Below, in pieces: positions 52,066-60,420 of a stretch of DNA of 64,000 nt. Position numbers and translations under genes: made by a program. The DNA is from Rothia sp. (in: high G+C Gram-positive bacteria) (GTDB taxonomy: Bacteria; Actinomycetota; Actinomycetes; Actinomycetales; Micrococcaceae): NCBI GenBank assembly GCA_030524105.1, contig JAUNHE010000006.1, positions 1-64,000 of the forward strand, read 5' to 3'. Position 1 is the first letter of the stretch. Every line of letters starts with the position of its first letter. The notes below the pieces were generated by a model that made no database searches, was not told the origin of the DNA, and saw only the letters and a program-made list of their open reading frames with translations.

Positions 52066-53868
52066 ATGAGCACAAAACAAGCCCCCACCGGTGAAGGTGC
52101 AGACCAGTACAACTGGCCCCAAGGTATAAAAATTCTTTGGTCCTTTACCCGTCCCCATCAGAAAAAACTCTATCTTGGTCTAACCCTGGGGTTACTGGCA
52201 ACGGCCTGCTCACTGGCTGCCCCCATGGTGAGCAAATGGGTGCTTGATAGCCTCAGCAGCGGCCTTTCTTTAACCGAGCCGGTACTTTTCCTGCTGATTT
52301 TTTTGCTCTTGGGCCTAGTGACAGGCTACCTACAGGCTCTGCTGCTGGGCACAATGGCAGAAAATATTATTTACACGGCCCGCAATTCCCTGATCAGCCG
52401 CTTCTTCAGAGGCAAACTCAACCAGGTGCAAAAGTACCGCTCCGGTGAGCTGGTTACCCGAGTCACCAGCGACACCCTCCTCCTGCGAGAAGCAACAACA
52501 AGCAGTATTGTTGACCTTGTTAACGGCAGCATAGGCCTAATAGGAAGCCTAGTGCTCATGGCCTTGCTGGATCTTCCCCTGCTAGGCATCACCTTTCTTG
52601 TTCTCCTGATCCTTTTTATCATTATTATTTCTCTCATGCCCAAGATCAGCAGAGCACAGCGCCTGGCTCAAAAAGCTGTAGGCGATCTGGGCGGAACCCT
52701 AGAAAGCGGCGTGCGGGCCTTACGCACCGTAAAATCTAGCCTGGCCGAAGACCAGGAAATCCAGCGTGCCCGGGATAAAGCCCAGGAGTCTATGCGCCAG
52801 CAGATTCGTTCTATCCGCACCTCAGCCCTAGTAATGACCATCTCGGGGGGAGGTATTCAGCTAGCTATTATCCTCATTCTGGGTTTTGGCGCCTGGCGGG
52901 TCTCCCAGGGCTCCTTAGAAGTATCAGCCCTGGTGGCTTTTCTGCTCTACGCCTTTAACGTTGTTGGGCCTATCAGTGAGCTTACGAGCGCCATTACCGG
53001 CATGCAATCCGGCTTTGCTGCCGCAGCTAGAATCCGGGAAACAGAGGATCTAGAGCTTGAAGATCTGGATGCGCCACCTTCCCCACAACCCGGCAAGAGT
53101 CCAGAAGCCTCAGCCTGGCAGCAAGCCCCTAAATCGGCCCAGGAGTACCTGCGTTTTGAAGAGGTGAGTGCAACCTACCAGGACTCTGAGCGAGAGGCTC
53201 TAAAAAATATTAACCTGTCTTTTGCGGCCACCGGCCATACCGCACTGGTTGGCCCTTCTGGGGCAGGAAAAACCTCTATTTTTGCAGCTCTGCTAGGTTT
53301 CCTGGAGCCCAGCAGCGGCCAGATCTACCTGGATGCTCAGCCCTACTCTCAGCTAAGCCTGCGGCAAATTCGCTCTCAAATAGCCTACGTAGAGCAAGAG
53401 AGCCCTATCCTGCCCGGCAGCATTGCAGATAATATTCGCTACCGCAGCCCTGAGGCTAGTGAAGAGCAGGTTCTTGCAGCTTTAGATGCTGTGCACCTGG
53501 GTCCAAAAATAGCTGAGCTAGCCCAGGGTATCAATACGCCGGTGAGTGCCACCAGCCTTTCTGGCGGTGAGCGCCAGCGGATTGCCATAGCCCGGGCTCT
53601 GATTGATCCGCCCCGCGTCCTACTACTTGATGAGGCTACCGCCCAGTTAGACGGGATAACAGAAGCAGCAGTTTTAGCTGCCATTCAAAAGATCGCCCAA
53701 ACCAGCGCCGTTATTACCATCGCTCACCGGCTGTCAACCGTTGTTGATGCCCACACCATCGTGGTTTTAGAAGACGGCCGGGTGCGCGCCAGCGGCAACC
53801 ATCAGCAGCTGCTGGCAGAGGATCAGCTTTACCAAAGCTTTATCTCTGCCCTCAAGATTTCTGTTTAG
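52066..53868 (+). CDS. ABC exporter, fused permease and ATPase
   Basis: 600 residues. Six helices with the ABC_membrane pattern (LISRFFRGKLNQVQKYRSGELVTRVTSDTLLLREATTSS coupling region), then an ATPase with Walker A GPSGAGKTS, Q-loop AYVEQESPILPGSI, signature LSGGERQRIAIARAL, Walker B RVLLLDEATAQLD and the H-loop ITIAHRLSTV. Works as a homodimer or heterodimer for lipids, peptides or drugs. Transcribed with the hydrolase gene upstream. Confidence 0.92.
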   Translation: MSTKQAPTGEGADQYNWPQGIKILWSFTRPHQKKLYLGLTLGLLATACSLAAPMVSKWVLDSLSSGLSLTEPVLFLLIFLLLGLVTGYLQALLLGTMAENIIYTARNSLISRFFRGKLNQVQKYRSGELVTRVTSDTLLLREATTSSIVDLVNGSIGLIGSLVLMALLDLPLLGITFLVLLILFIIIISLMPKISRAQRLAQKAVGDLGGTLESGVRALRTVKSSLAEDQEIQRARDKAQESMRQQIRSIRTSALVMTISGGGIQLAIILILGFGAWRVSQGSLEVSALVAFLLYAFNVVGPISELTSAITGMQSGFAAAARIRETEDLELEDLDAPPSPQPGKSPEASAWQQAPKSAQEYLRFEEVSATYQDSEREALKNINLSFAATGHTALVGPSGAGKTSIFAALLGFLEPSSGQIYLDAQPYSQLSLRQIRSQIAYVEQESPILPGSIADNIRYRSPEASEEQVLAALDAVHLGPKIAELAQGINTPVSATSLSGGERQRIAIARALIDPPRVLLLDEATAQLDGITEAAVLAAIQKIAQTSAVITIAHRLSTVVDAHTIVVLEDGRVRASGNHQQLLAEDQLYQSFISALKISV

Positions 53869-54250
53869 GCAGGATAGTCCTGCTTCCTTTCTTATTTTGT
53901 TAAAGATGCAAAAACTATAATTTCTGAGCCTTAAACCCCACCCACTCTCTGCCATATTTTTTAGGGACAAAATTAGCAAAATATCCACTAAAAGATAGGA
54001 AAAAACCCCAATTTGGCCAGGCTTGTAAGGTCAAATTTTAAGGACTAGAAAGGCAGTGGTTGCCGCTAGATTCCGGGCTTAAGCCCCGTCAAGCCAGCCA
54101 GTCCACTCCGGTAGACAGCTGTAAAAGTTAGCAGTCAGCTAAAACCGCGCCGTGTCTAGACTAAAAAGCTCAAGGGTATGGCAAGATTCTGCCCAGAAAT
54201 GACTTCAAAAATCGCATCAATACCTCAACAGACTATGAGAAAATATCCAC
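53869..54250. other. Intergenic region with terminator hairpin
   Basis: GCAGGA-TAG-TCCTGC at 53869-53883 followed by TTCCTTTCTT can end the ABC exporter transcript. The rest is AT-rich in its first half and shows no gene or clear promoter that I can support. Confidence 0.45.
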
Positions 54251-55957
54251 ATGAATTTAGAGAGAGCACACTCATCGCACCTCCCTACGTTAACTGAACT
54301 ACTGGAAAATTACTCACAAACAACTGGGGCTGCTATTACGGTTTTTGCCCACGTTGCTGGCGGTGAACTAACGGACCTTTCCCTCTCGGATGAGCAGGGT
54401 AAGCCCATCACTCCTGCTGCTTTTATGAGTAACCTGGTTATTGAGTTTGACCGACTTTTGGCTGCCCGTGCTCTCCCGGCAGAATGTGATGTTCGGTTAC
54501 AGACTTCCCAGCAAGAAACCCACCCGGCGGGCAGTAACACCCCGGCAGAGTCGGGCCCGGGGGATCCCGGCGACCTCTCCGGTGCAGCCCGGGTTAATAA
54601 CGACGGCATGGCACTGCGCTCTGCCCTCCTTAAGCTGGGCCATAGAACCGGCTACAGCAGTAAAGAGATTGATGAGGCCAGTAGACGGCAGGGGGCTAGC
54701 CTGCCCGAAATCCGCTTTTACCGCTCAGTGGTCCGCCAGGGTAAGGTTGCCCAAGGTCCCTACGGTGATGTGGTTAGTTCGGATTTACAGGCAGACTTTG
54801 CCGCCAGCGCCCTAGAGGGCAAAGAGGCCCAGCTCCCCCCGGCCAGCCCCCAGGATCTTGTTCAGCCCCTCCTCAGCCACACAGGTTGGATTGAACTAGC
54901 CCACGATTCCACCTGCCTTTACGCAGCAGATCTGGCTCCCGGAGCTTCGGGCAAGATTGGCCAAATTATTGGCCGCACCATTGGTCAGGCTCAGCCTCCC
55001 TTCCTGGTAGCTCATTCTCTGGCCCAGTTTGTTACCGGAGACTGGGTTGAGGACAGCAGGCAGAAGCCGGGCTGGCAGGCTTCTAGCCAGGCTAGTCAGC
55101 TGCCCTGGCAGGCGGTAGCCTCCATTTTGGAGCCCAGCAAAGATACCGCCAGTTTCTTTGAAGTAGGCGGGCATAAGCAGGCGGCCCAAGAAGGATCGGC
55201 TGTTACCGCGGTCACCGCAGAAAACGGTGAGGTTATTGAATCCTGGGTTGCTAAAAATGACGCTGACCGTGAGCTCAAATCTTCAGCTACAGCTCCCTCC
55301 CAAGAATTTAGCGGGCAGTATCGTTCTCAGATCAAGGATCTGCTAGACCGGCAGGATCCTCCTGCACAGAGCCAGCAGCCCGACCAGCCCCCTTCCCAGC
55401 TAACTACAAGCAGCCAGGAAAACCTGCTACTCACCCGAAGCCGCTTTCAACCCGGGCAAGAAAAGAGACCGGCCAATCCTACTGACCCGGCTAATCCGGG
55501 CTTTATTGGCCAGGCAGGTAGCGAGGCTTCCAGCACGGGAGATAGTAGCGGTCCCCGGCAGGTCGGCAACCCGCCTTTTACCAGCGTGCCGGCGCCAAAC
55601 AGGCGTCATAAGGCCGGGCAGCAGGAAGCGGATAGCGCAGCAGAAAAACCAAATTCGGCCTTTGAGGCCAGCAGCCCGGTCTGGGCCAGGTCTGCAGAGA
55701 ATAAGCAAGCCGGGCAAGGCCAGGGCTCTTCTCCTGCCAGAGCGGGCAAGCGCCGTACCGCAACCTGGGCTGTACCGGCTGACCGGGATCCACTCCAGCA
55801 CAGCACACCCGGCCCGGCCTTAGCTGCTGAAAAAAAGCAGCAGCCTAAGGAAGCGGCAAACCAGCAGCAAAACCAGCCCCCGCAGGCTACTACCCATAAG
55901 CAAGAAGAGGACGAAAATAACTTTAAAGTGGCTCTGAGAAGGTTTTTTCTAGGCTAG
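54251..55957 (+). CDS. Large hypothetical protein with long disordered region
   Basis: 568 residues, no signal peptide or membrane helix. Residues 1-90 (LPTLTELLENYSQTTGAAITVFAHVAGGELTDLSL) and 115-295 (ALRSALLKLGHRTGYSSKEIDEASRRQGASLPEIRFYRS, IGQIIGRTIGQAQPPFLVAHSLAQFVTGDWVE) look folded. From about residue 330 on, the chain is Gln/Pro/Ser/Ala-rich and probably disordered, ending in NNFKVALRRFFLG, a short amphipathic or basic helix. I recognise no family. It converges on crr, 1 base apart. Confidence 0.6.
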   Translation: MNLERAHSSHLPTLTELLENYSQTTGAAITVFAHVAGGELTDLSLSDEQGKPITPAAFMSNLVIEFDRLLAARALPAECDVRLQTSQQETHPAGSNTPAESGPGDPGDLSGAARVNNDGMALRSALLKLGHRTGYSSKEIDEASRRQGASLPEIRFYRSVVRQGKVAQGPYGDVVSSDLQADFAASALEGKEAQLPPASPQDLVQPLLSHTGWIELAHDSTCLYAADLAPGASGKIGQIIGRTIGQAQPPFLVAHSLAQFVTGDWVEDSRQKPGWQASSQASQLPWQAVASILEPSKDTASFFEVGGHKQAAQEGSAVTAVTAENGEVIESWVAKNDADRELKSSATAPSQEFSGQYRSQIKDLLDRQDPPAQSQQPDQPPSQLTTSSQENLLLTRSRFQPGQEKRPANPTDPANPGFIGQAGSEASSTGDSSGPRQVGNPPFTSVPAPNRRHKAGQQEADSAAEKPNSAFEASSPVWARSAENKQAGQGQGSSPARAGKRRTATWAVPADRDPLQHSTPGPALAAEKKQQPKEAANQQQNQPPQATTHKQEEDENNFKVALRRFFLG

Positions 55958-55958
55958 C

Positions 55959-56480
55959 CTATTTTTTGACTAGGTTAGCTACTTCTTGGCCGGCTGCTAC
56001 GGGGCGGGGGTTCTCGTCTTGAGTGCTTACCCCAAACTGCTTGGAATTGGTGACCATGACCATGACCTCTGTCGAGGGAATATCGGCCCGGATGGCCGCC
56101 CAGTCTGCCTTAATAACGGCTTGACCTGCAGTGACTGTCTGCCCAACCTGGGCTAAGGCGCTCAAGCCTCTGCCTTCTAATTCCACTGTATCTATACCGA
56201 CGTGAACCAGGACTTCTGCCCGGTCTGCTGTGCGGATCATGAAGGCGTGGCAGGTGCTTTGTAGTAGGGCGATTTCGCCAGATACTGGGGCAACGATGGT
56301 GGATTCATCCGGTTCTACTGCATAGCCTTCTCCCATCATGCCCTGGGCAAAGACGGGGTCGGCCACGCTGGAGAGGGGCTTGTACTGGCCTGTTACCGGT
56401 GCTACCAGGGGCTCGCACGGGGTGCCTTGGGTTTCTTGAGTAGACTTTGCAGCGGATTTCTTTTTGCCAAAACCAAACAC
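55959..56480 (-). CDS. crr: PTS system glucose-type EIIA component
   Basis: 173 residues. PLVAPVTGQYKPLSSVADPVFAQGMMGEGYAVEP and the active-site region VLVHVGIDTVELEGRG, with a further His in STCHAFMIRT, are the EIIA-Glc signatures (phospho-His in VLVHVGIDT). A free-standing soluble EIIA that takes phosphate from HPr and passes it to a EIIBC or regulates others. The EIIBC partner is not in the window. Confidence 0.92.
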   Translation of the reverse strand: MFGFGKKKSAAKSTQETQGTPCEPLVAPVTGQYKPLSSVADPVFAQGMMGEGYAVEPDESTIVAPVSGEIALLQSTCHAFMIRTADRAEVLVHVGIDTVELEGRGLSALAQVGQTVTAGQAVIKADWAAIRADIPSTEVMVMVTNSKQFGVSTQDENPRPVAAGQEVANLVKK

Positions 56481-56680
56481 CGATATTCCTCCTGATTTGT
56501 GCTGTTGCTTATTGGAGAGCCTACCGGTTTTGGGCGGTCTCTGCTAAATTTTGGGCTGATTTAGATAACTTTTACCCTAGGATGACACAAAGCAATGATG
56601 GGTGGTCTCTTTTCTGCCGGGGCTGCCCTCAAGAGATAGCCTGGAGCTAGATCTTGTGATTTTACCTGGAGGGGGTATTT

Positions 56681-57118
56681 GTGAATCAGGCTGCCGCTGC
56701 CCTGGACTACGCTGAGATAGAGGTTTTTATTCCCGGTCCGGGAGAAAATGCCAAGGATCCGGGCGATAGTCAGAGGGCAGTTTTTCTTGAAACTGCCCAG
56801 GAACTTTTTGAAGCGGGTCTTAATATTGCCGTCTATTCTAGGGATTCTTACCCTGCCGCCTTTGAACAGTGTGTTCCTGTAGCTGATCAGCTACAGGTGG
56901 TAGGCCCCGAGGTGCTGCCTATTCTACTCTTGGAGGGTAGCATCAAGGTGGCCTATGCCTATCCAGACCGCGAACAGCTAGAGCGTTTCTCGCAGGTTAG
57001 CAGAGGCCAGGCTCAGGCTAAAACTGTAGGTGCTGGCTGTGGGCCTGGCGGCCAGGGGCCTCATGGGGGGCCTGAGATTGGCGATCGGCCTAACCTGCTG
57101 GATAAAAAATTGGCTTAA
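56681..57118 (+). CDS. ArsD-like protein lacking the cysteine pair
   Basis: 145 residues from a GTG with GGAGGGGG upstream. AEIEVFIPGPGENAKDPGDSQRAVFLETAQELFEAGLNIAVYSRDSYPAAFEQC and LQVVGPEVLPILLLEGSIKVAYAYPDREQLERFSQV follow the thioredoxin-like fold and order of ArsD arsenic metallochaperones, but the N-terminal vicinal cysteines (CCSTGVC-type site) are missing. The Gly-rich C-terminus is unlike ArsD. No ars genes are next to it, so the arsenic role is doubtful. Confidence 0.6.
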   Translation: MNQAAAALDYAEIEVFIPGPGENAKDPGDSQRAVFLETAQELFEAGLNIAVYSRDSYPAAFEQCVPVADQLQVVGPEVLPILLLEGSIKVAYAYPDREQLERFSQVSRGQAQAKTVGAGCGPGGQGPHGGPEIGDRPNLLDKKLA

Positions 57119-57133
57119 TTTTTGGGCAAAAAG

Positions 57134-57175
57134 AAACTACCCGGCAGGTATCTTGTGTAACCTACCGGGTAGTTT
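57134..57175. terminator. Bidirectional terminator
   Basis: AAACTACCCGGCAGGT (57134-57149) pairs with ACCTACCGGGTAGTTT (57160-57175), 15 of 16 positions, with a 10-base loop and T-runs on both outer sides. It separates the convergent ArsD-like gene and the protease gene. Confidence 0.8.
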
Positions 57176-57289
57176 TGTCCTACTGTGCCCTGGTTCTGCT
57201 CTAAGGGTGCTTACCTGCCCTGTAAACCTCCGGGAGGGAGTTTACAACTGGCCGGTCAGCGTGTCAGAACCCGATTTTCAGGCTAGGGC

Positions 57290-58150
57290 TTAGAAGAAGT
57301 TGGACCAGTCCCAGTTATCCCAGCTGTCCCAGTTATCCCAGTCTCCCCCAGTGTCACCGCCGGTATCGCCACCAGTGTCGCCGGAACCACCGTTGTCATC
57401 GCCGGTGCTGCCACCGGTGTCACCGGAGCCGCCAATGGTCTGCTGGATCCAGTCTGCGCTCTGGGAAAGCAGAGCGTAGTTGGAGCGTGAGTGGATGTTG
57501 GAGCCGGGGTCTGCCTCACCGGTTGAGCAGACAGCAACAATCTTGCCGTTCATGACCAAGGGGCCGCCGGAGTCACCGCGGTTAGCAGCGCCGTCTTCAC
57601 CGCGCAGGTGAACGGCAGAACCGTTGAAGGCATCGGTTGACTCACCAACAACAGAGACGTTTGCTTTACGCAAAGTGGTGGTTGGGGTGTCGTTAGCACC
57701 GAGGCCGTAACCCCAAACAGTACCCTGGTCGCCTTCCTTGGGTGAGTAAGAAGTATCTAGGCTTCCGTACTCAGAAAGGGGTGCTGCTTTGGAGAGGTGA
57801 ATCAGAGCGATGTCACCGCGGGGTGCGTCGTAGAGGTTGTCTGCATCAATAGCAGTGCCCAGGTTCTGCTGGTCGTTGGACTGGTAGACCTTCATTTCAC
57901 TGGCACCCTCGGTGCAGTGCTTAGCGGTCAGAACCCATTCCTCATTGATCTGCTCACCGGTGCAGGCACTGGCGCCGCCGCTGGTGTTAAAGCGGAGCTG
58001 AACCACCCAGGGAGAGGTAGCTTCAGTACCACCAATGATGTATGGATTAGTAGGCTGCCCTGCAGCTTCGGTAGCCTGAGCACCGGTAAGACCGGTTGCC
58101 ACTACAGCAGCGGTAGCCGCTGCAGTTGCTAGATATCGTGAAGTTTTCAT
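57290..58150 (-). CDS. Secreted trypsin-like serine protease with Gly/Asp tail, member 1
   Basis: 286 residues. Signal peptide MKTSRYLATAAATAAVVATGLTGAQA; the mature start YIIGGTEATSPWVVQLRF mimics the IVGG N-terminus. Triad: His in LTAKHCTEG, Asp in DIALIHLS, Ser in NRGDSGGPLVMNG (S1 chymotrypsin family). After the catalytic domain (about residue 240) comes a low-complexity tail of Gly-Asp-Thr repeats (GDTGGDTGGDTGG) and a final Trp/Asp segment WDNWDSWDNWDWSNFF. The tail could fix the enzyme to the cell surface or assist export. Paralogue of the gene at 58791. Confidence 0.92.
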   Translation of the reverse strand: MKTSRYLATAAATAAVVATGLTGAQATEAAGQPTNPYIIGGTEATSPWVVQLRFNTSGGASACTGEQINEEWVLTAKHCTEGASEMKVYQSNDQQNLGTAIDADNLYDAPRGDIALIHLSKAAPLSEYGSLDTSYSPKEGDQGTVWGYGLGANDTPTTTLRKANVSVVGESTDAFNGSAVHLRGEDGAANRGDSGGPLVMNGKIVAVCSTGEADPGSNIHSRSNYALLSQSADWIQQTIGGSGDTGGSTGDDNGGSGDTGGDTGGDTGGDWDNWDSWDNWDWSNFF

Positions 58151-58790
58151 ATTTACCCACCTAAAGAGTTTTAAGAGAAGTTATTGCTAACCTGCCCTCA
58201 GTGTCTTCGTTGTCAACGCTACGAGAATGCTTGCGACGGATGAATTAAGCCTATTTAGACCGTGGATACCACCGGCAGCCATAGCAACTAGATTGATAGC
58301 TACTCGCTAGTAACGACCATCAGGGCTCTGAACCACTGAGCTCTACGACCGTCACCATAGCTCCTGTGCACCGAAACTATGTTCGGGGCACCACAGCCTT
58401 GCCAATACATCTCCACAGGAACCCGAAGGCAAAAACCTTACTTTCTGGATCAGTAAAGAATGTTTCCACCCGCTATACCTAGTCGATTTGCAATTTCATA
58501 ACGCGACTCAAAATCTACTTGGTTTTTGCTGATGTATATACACCAAAATGTCGATACATAAGGTTACATTTTATGTGTGTATCCTGAGTGTTCTGTTATT
58601 TTCTACAGAAGATCTTCAGACTGCGCTGACATCCAACCGATCATGTGTAATAATTTTCCACCCCCTGGGCAAGAAGGAAAATCCTTGAATTTCAGGCCTT
58701 CAAGGCACATCTGGTTGGTTTAATCAGACAGCAGGCAGGTCACCCATAAAGCTGCTTCCCTGTGCTGAGAACCGAAGTTTCAGCTGGACT
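58151..58790. other. Long leader and intergenic region between the proteases
   Basis: 640 bases without a supportable gene. Bases 58487-58575 are strongly similar to 59815-59904 (see separate entry), which is the region upstream of the second protease. The 336 bases between that block and the start of member 1 may be a long untranslated leader. The remaining part (58576-58790) holds the end region of member 2 and no clear terminator. Confidence 0.5.
58487..58575 (-). promoter_or_regulatory. Conserved upstream block, copy 1
   Basis: About 90 bases shared with 59815-59904: AACGCGaCTCAAAATCTAC, GTTTT, GTATATACA, AAAATGTCGATACAT and ACATTTT occur in the same order and spacing. AAAATGT and ACATTTT form an inverted pair. 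Promoter or operator of the protease genes is the likeliest role, but here it is 336 bases from the start of member 1. Confidence 0.5.
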
Positions 58791-59759
58791 TTAGAAGAGG
58801 TTTCCCCAGTCCCAGTTGCCCCAGTCCCAGTTCCAACCGGTGTTGCCGCCGGTATCACCAGTGTCGGTTCCGGTGTTGTCACCCTGGTCTCCACCAATGA
58901 TGCCGCCGGTATCGCCACCATCTGTTCCGGTGTTGTCACCCTGGTCTCCACCAATGATGCCGCCGGTATCGCCACCATCTGTTCCGGTGTTGTCACCCTG
59001 GTCGCTACCCTGGTCAGAGCCGCTGGTATCTGCACCGCCGCCCATGGTCTGCTGGATCCAGTTAGCGTTAGCTGCCAGCATGGTGTAGTTAGAGCTGGTG
59101 TTGATGTCAGCTCCCGGATCTGGGTCACCGGTTGAGCAAACACCCACAATTCGTCCGTTGATCACCAAGGGGCCACCGGAGTCGCCGCTGTTGGAGGCGC
59201 CGTCTACACCGCGAATACGTACAGCTTCAGCGCCGTAGTTGTCGCTAGAAGTACCGGTTACCGAGACCTTTGCCTGGTACAGGTGGGTTGCGGGGGCCTC
59301 ATTGGCTCTGGCACCGTAACCGTAGATGGTGCCTTCCTGGCCTTCACTCGGTGAGTAAGAAGTATCTAGGCTGCCGTAAGTAGACAGAGGCGCCTTACGG
59401 GAAAGGTGGATTAAGGCTAGGTCGCCCTCGGGGGCTTCCTGAATAGAATCAGCAGAAATGCCGATTCCGGGCATCAGGGCACTATTGGACTGGTGCACCT
59501 TCATGTTGCTGGATCCCTCGGTGCAGTGCTTTGCGGTCAGAACCCATTCGTCGTTAAGCTGTTCACCAGTGCAGCCATTCATGCCACCTTCAGCGCCGGT
59601 AAAGCGAAGCTGAACGATCCACGGTGAGGTAGCCCGGCTGCCACCGATAATGTATTTGTCATCGGAAGCTGAGTCTGTGGTTGCCTGAGCACCGGTGAAA
59701 CCAGCACTGGCAACGGCGATAACCGCTGCAGTGGTTGCCAAGTATCGAGAAGTTTTCAT
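58791..59759 (-). CDS. Secreted trypsin-like serine protease with repeat tail, member 2
   Basis: 322 residues from the ATG at 59759 (GGAAAGGAAAC upstream; the frame is open to 59840). Signal peptide MKTSRYLATTAAVIAVASAGFTGAQA; mature start near YIIGGSRATSPWIVQLRF. Triad: His in LTAKHCTEG, Asp in DLALIHLSRK, Ser in NSGDSGGPLVING. The tail has a 19-residue repeat (DQGDNTGTDGGDTGGIIGG twice, then a variant) encoded by a 57-bp tandem repeat, and ends NWDWGNWDWGNLF, like member 1. Secreted; substrates unknown. Confidence 0.92.
   Translation of the reverse strand: MKTSRYLATTAAVIAVASAGFTGAQATTDSASDDKYIIGGSRATSPWIVQLRFTGAEGGMNGCTGEQLNDEWVLTAKHCTEGSSNMKVHQSNSALMPGIGISADSIQEAPEGDLALIHLSRKAPLSTYGSLDTSYSPSEGQEGTIYGYGARANEAPATHLYQAKVSVTGTSSDNYGAEAVRIRGVDGASNSGDSGGPLVINGRIVGVCSTGDPDPGADINTSSNYTMLAANANWIQQTMGGGADTSGSDQGSDQGDNTGTDGGDTGGIIGGDQGDNTGTDGGDTGGIIGGDQGDNTGTDTGDTGGNTGWNWDWGNWDWGNLF
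58867..59003. repeat. 57-bp tandem repeat in the protease gene
   Basis: Units 58867-58923 and 58924-58980 are identical, and a partial third unit runs 58981-59003. Each codes for 19 residues of the Gly/Asp/Thr tail. The perfect identity suggests recent duplication and length variation between strains. Confidence 0.9.
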
Positions 59760-59814
59760 GTTTCCTTTCCGAAACAAATTGAAGAGATGATTCGCACTCG
59801 CCTGAATGAGTGTG

Positions 59815-59904
59815 GATTGCAGTTTTACAACGCGCCTCAAAATCTACCCCGTTTTCAAAAAGGTATATACATAAAAATGTCGATACATGAGCTGACATTT
59901 TTTG
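59815..59904 (-). promoter_or_regulatory. Conserved upstream block, copy 2 (protease member 2)
   Basis: Lies 56-145 bases before the ATG of the member 2 gene, with the same motif order as the block at 58487-58575 (CGCG-CTCAAAATCTAC, GTTTT, GTATATACA, AAAATGTCGATACAT, ACATTTT). The position fits a promoter with operator. TGTATATAC on the coding strand could serve as an extended -10. Confidence 0.55.
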
Positions 59905-60260
59905 AGTACTTCCTGAACATTCAACCGCTGTCTAAACAATCAATACAACCATATAAAACACAAGGGAAATCGTTATGCCTAGTCAGAAAAGAATAAATAG
60001 AATTTTAAGCAGCAAAAATGTCAGACTAACCCGGAAAATAACTATTTAAAATAACCTGACATAATCAAGGATGGTGGGTCCAATATTAAGTTAATGTTTA
60101 GAAAGGTTTATTCTTTAGCCAGCCAGAAGAGCCAGCAAACCCACCCGGACAGCCCCCTCGCAGACGCCCCTTCAGGCGCTGCAGTTCCCTTCTGGCAGCG
60201 TCAGGCTTGAAGGCTAGGACCCAGGGCCAATGTGCGCACAGGGCTGGCGCCGGTATAAAA

Positions 60261-60296
60261 ATAAGGCCCCCTGGCAACTCAGCCAAGGAGCCTTAT
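60261..60296 (-). terminator. Terminator of the acid-sugar operon
   Basis: On the minus strand ATAAGGCTCCTTGGC pairs with GCCAGGGGGCCTTAT (13 of 15), followed by TTTTTATA. It is 125 bases after the cyclase stop and is the only good minus-strand terminator there. Confidence 0.65.
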
Positions 60297-60420
60297 CAAA
60301 TAAGTTGAAGAGATGATTTGCACCCACCTACACGAATATTGAAAGTAACAAGTTAAAACAACTTGACATCATGAAGGGCGGGTGGCCCACTGCTGACTTA
60401 ATGCTTAGAACACTTGCTTC

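Larger units (their letters stand above)
59760..60420. other. Intergenic region with duplicated segments
   Basis: Contains the upstream block at 59815-59904, a short copy of the protease leader (TTGAAGAGATGATTTGCAC at 60304, compared with 59780), and a segment at 60060-60145 that resembles 60365-60450, the end of the cyclase gene and its downstream bases. It looks like debris of a former duplication. No supportable gene. Confidence 0.45.

Noticed and set aside
60098-60286. 62-residue minus-strand frame in the region before the cyclase gene
   Set aside because: Low-complexity translation of duplicated debris; no ribosome site or family likeness.
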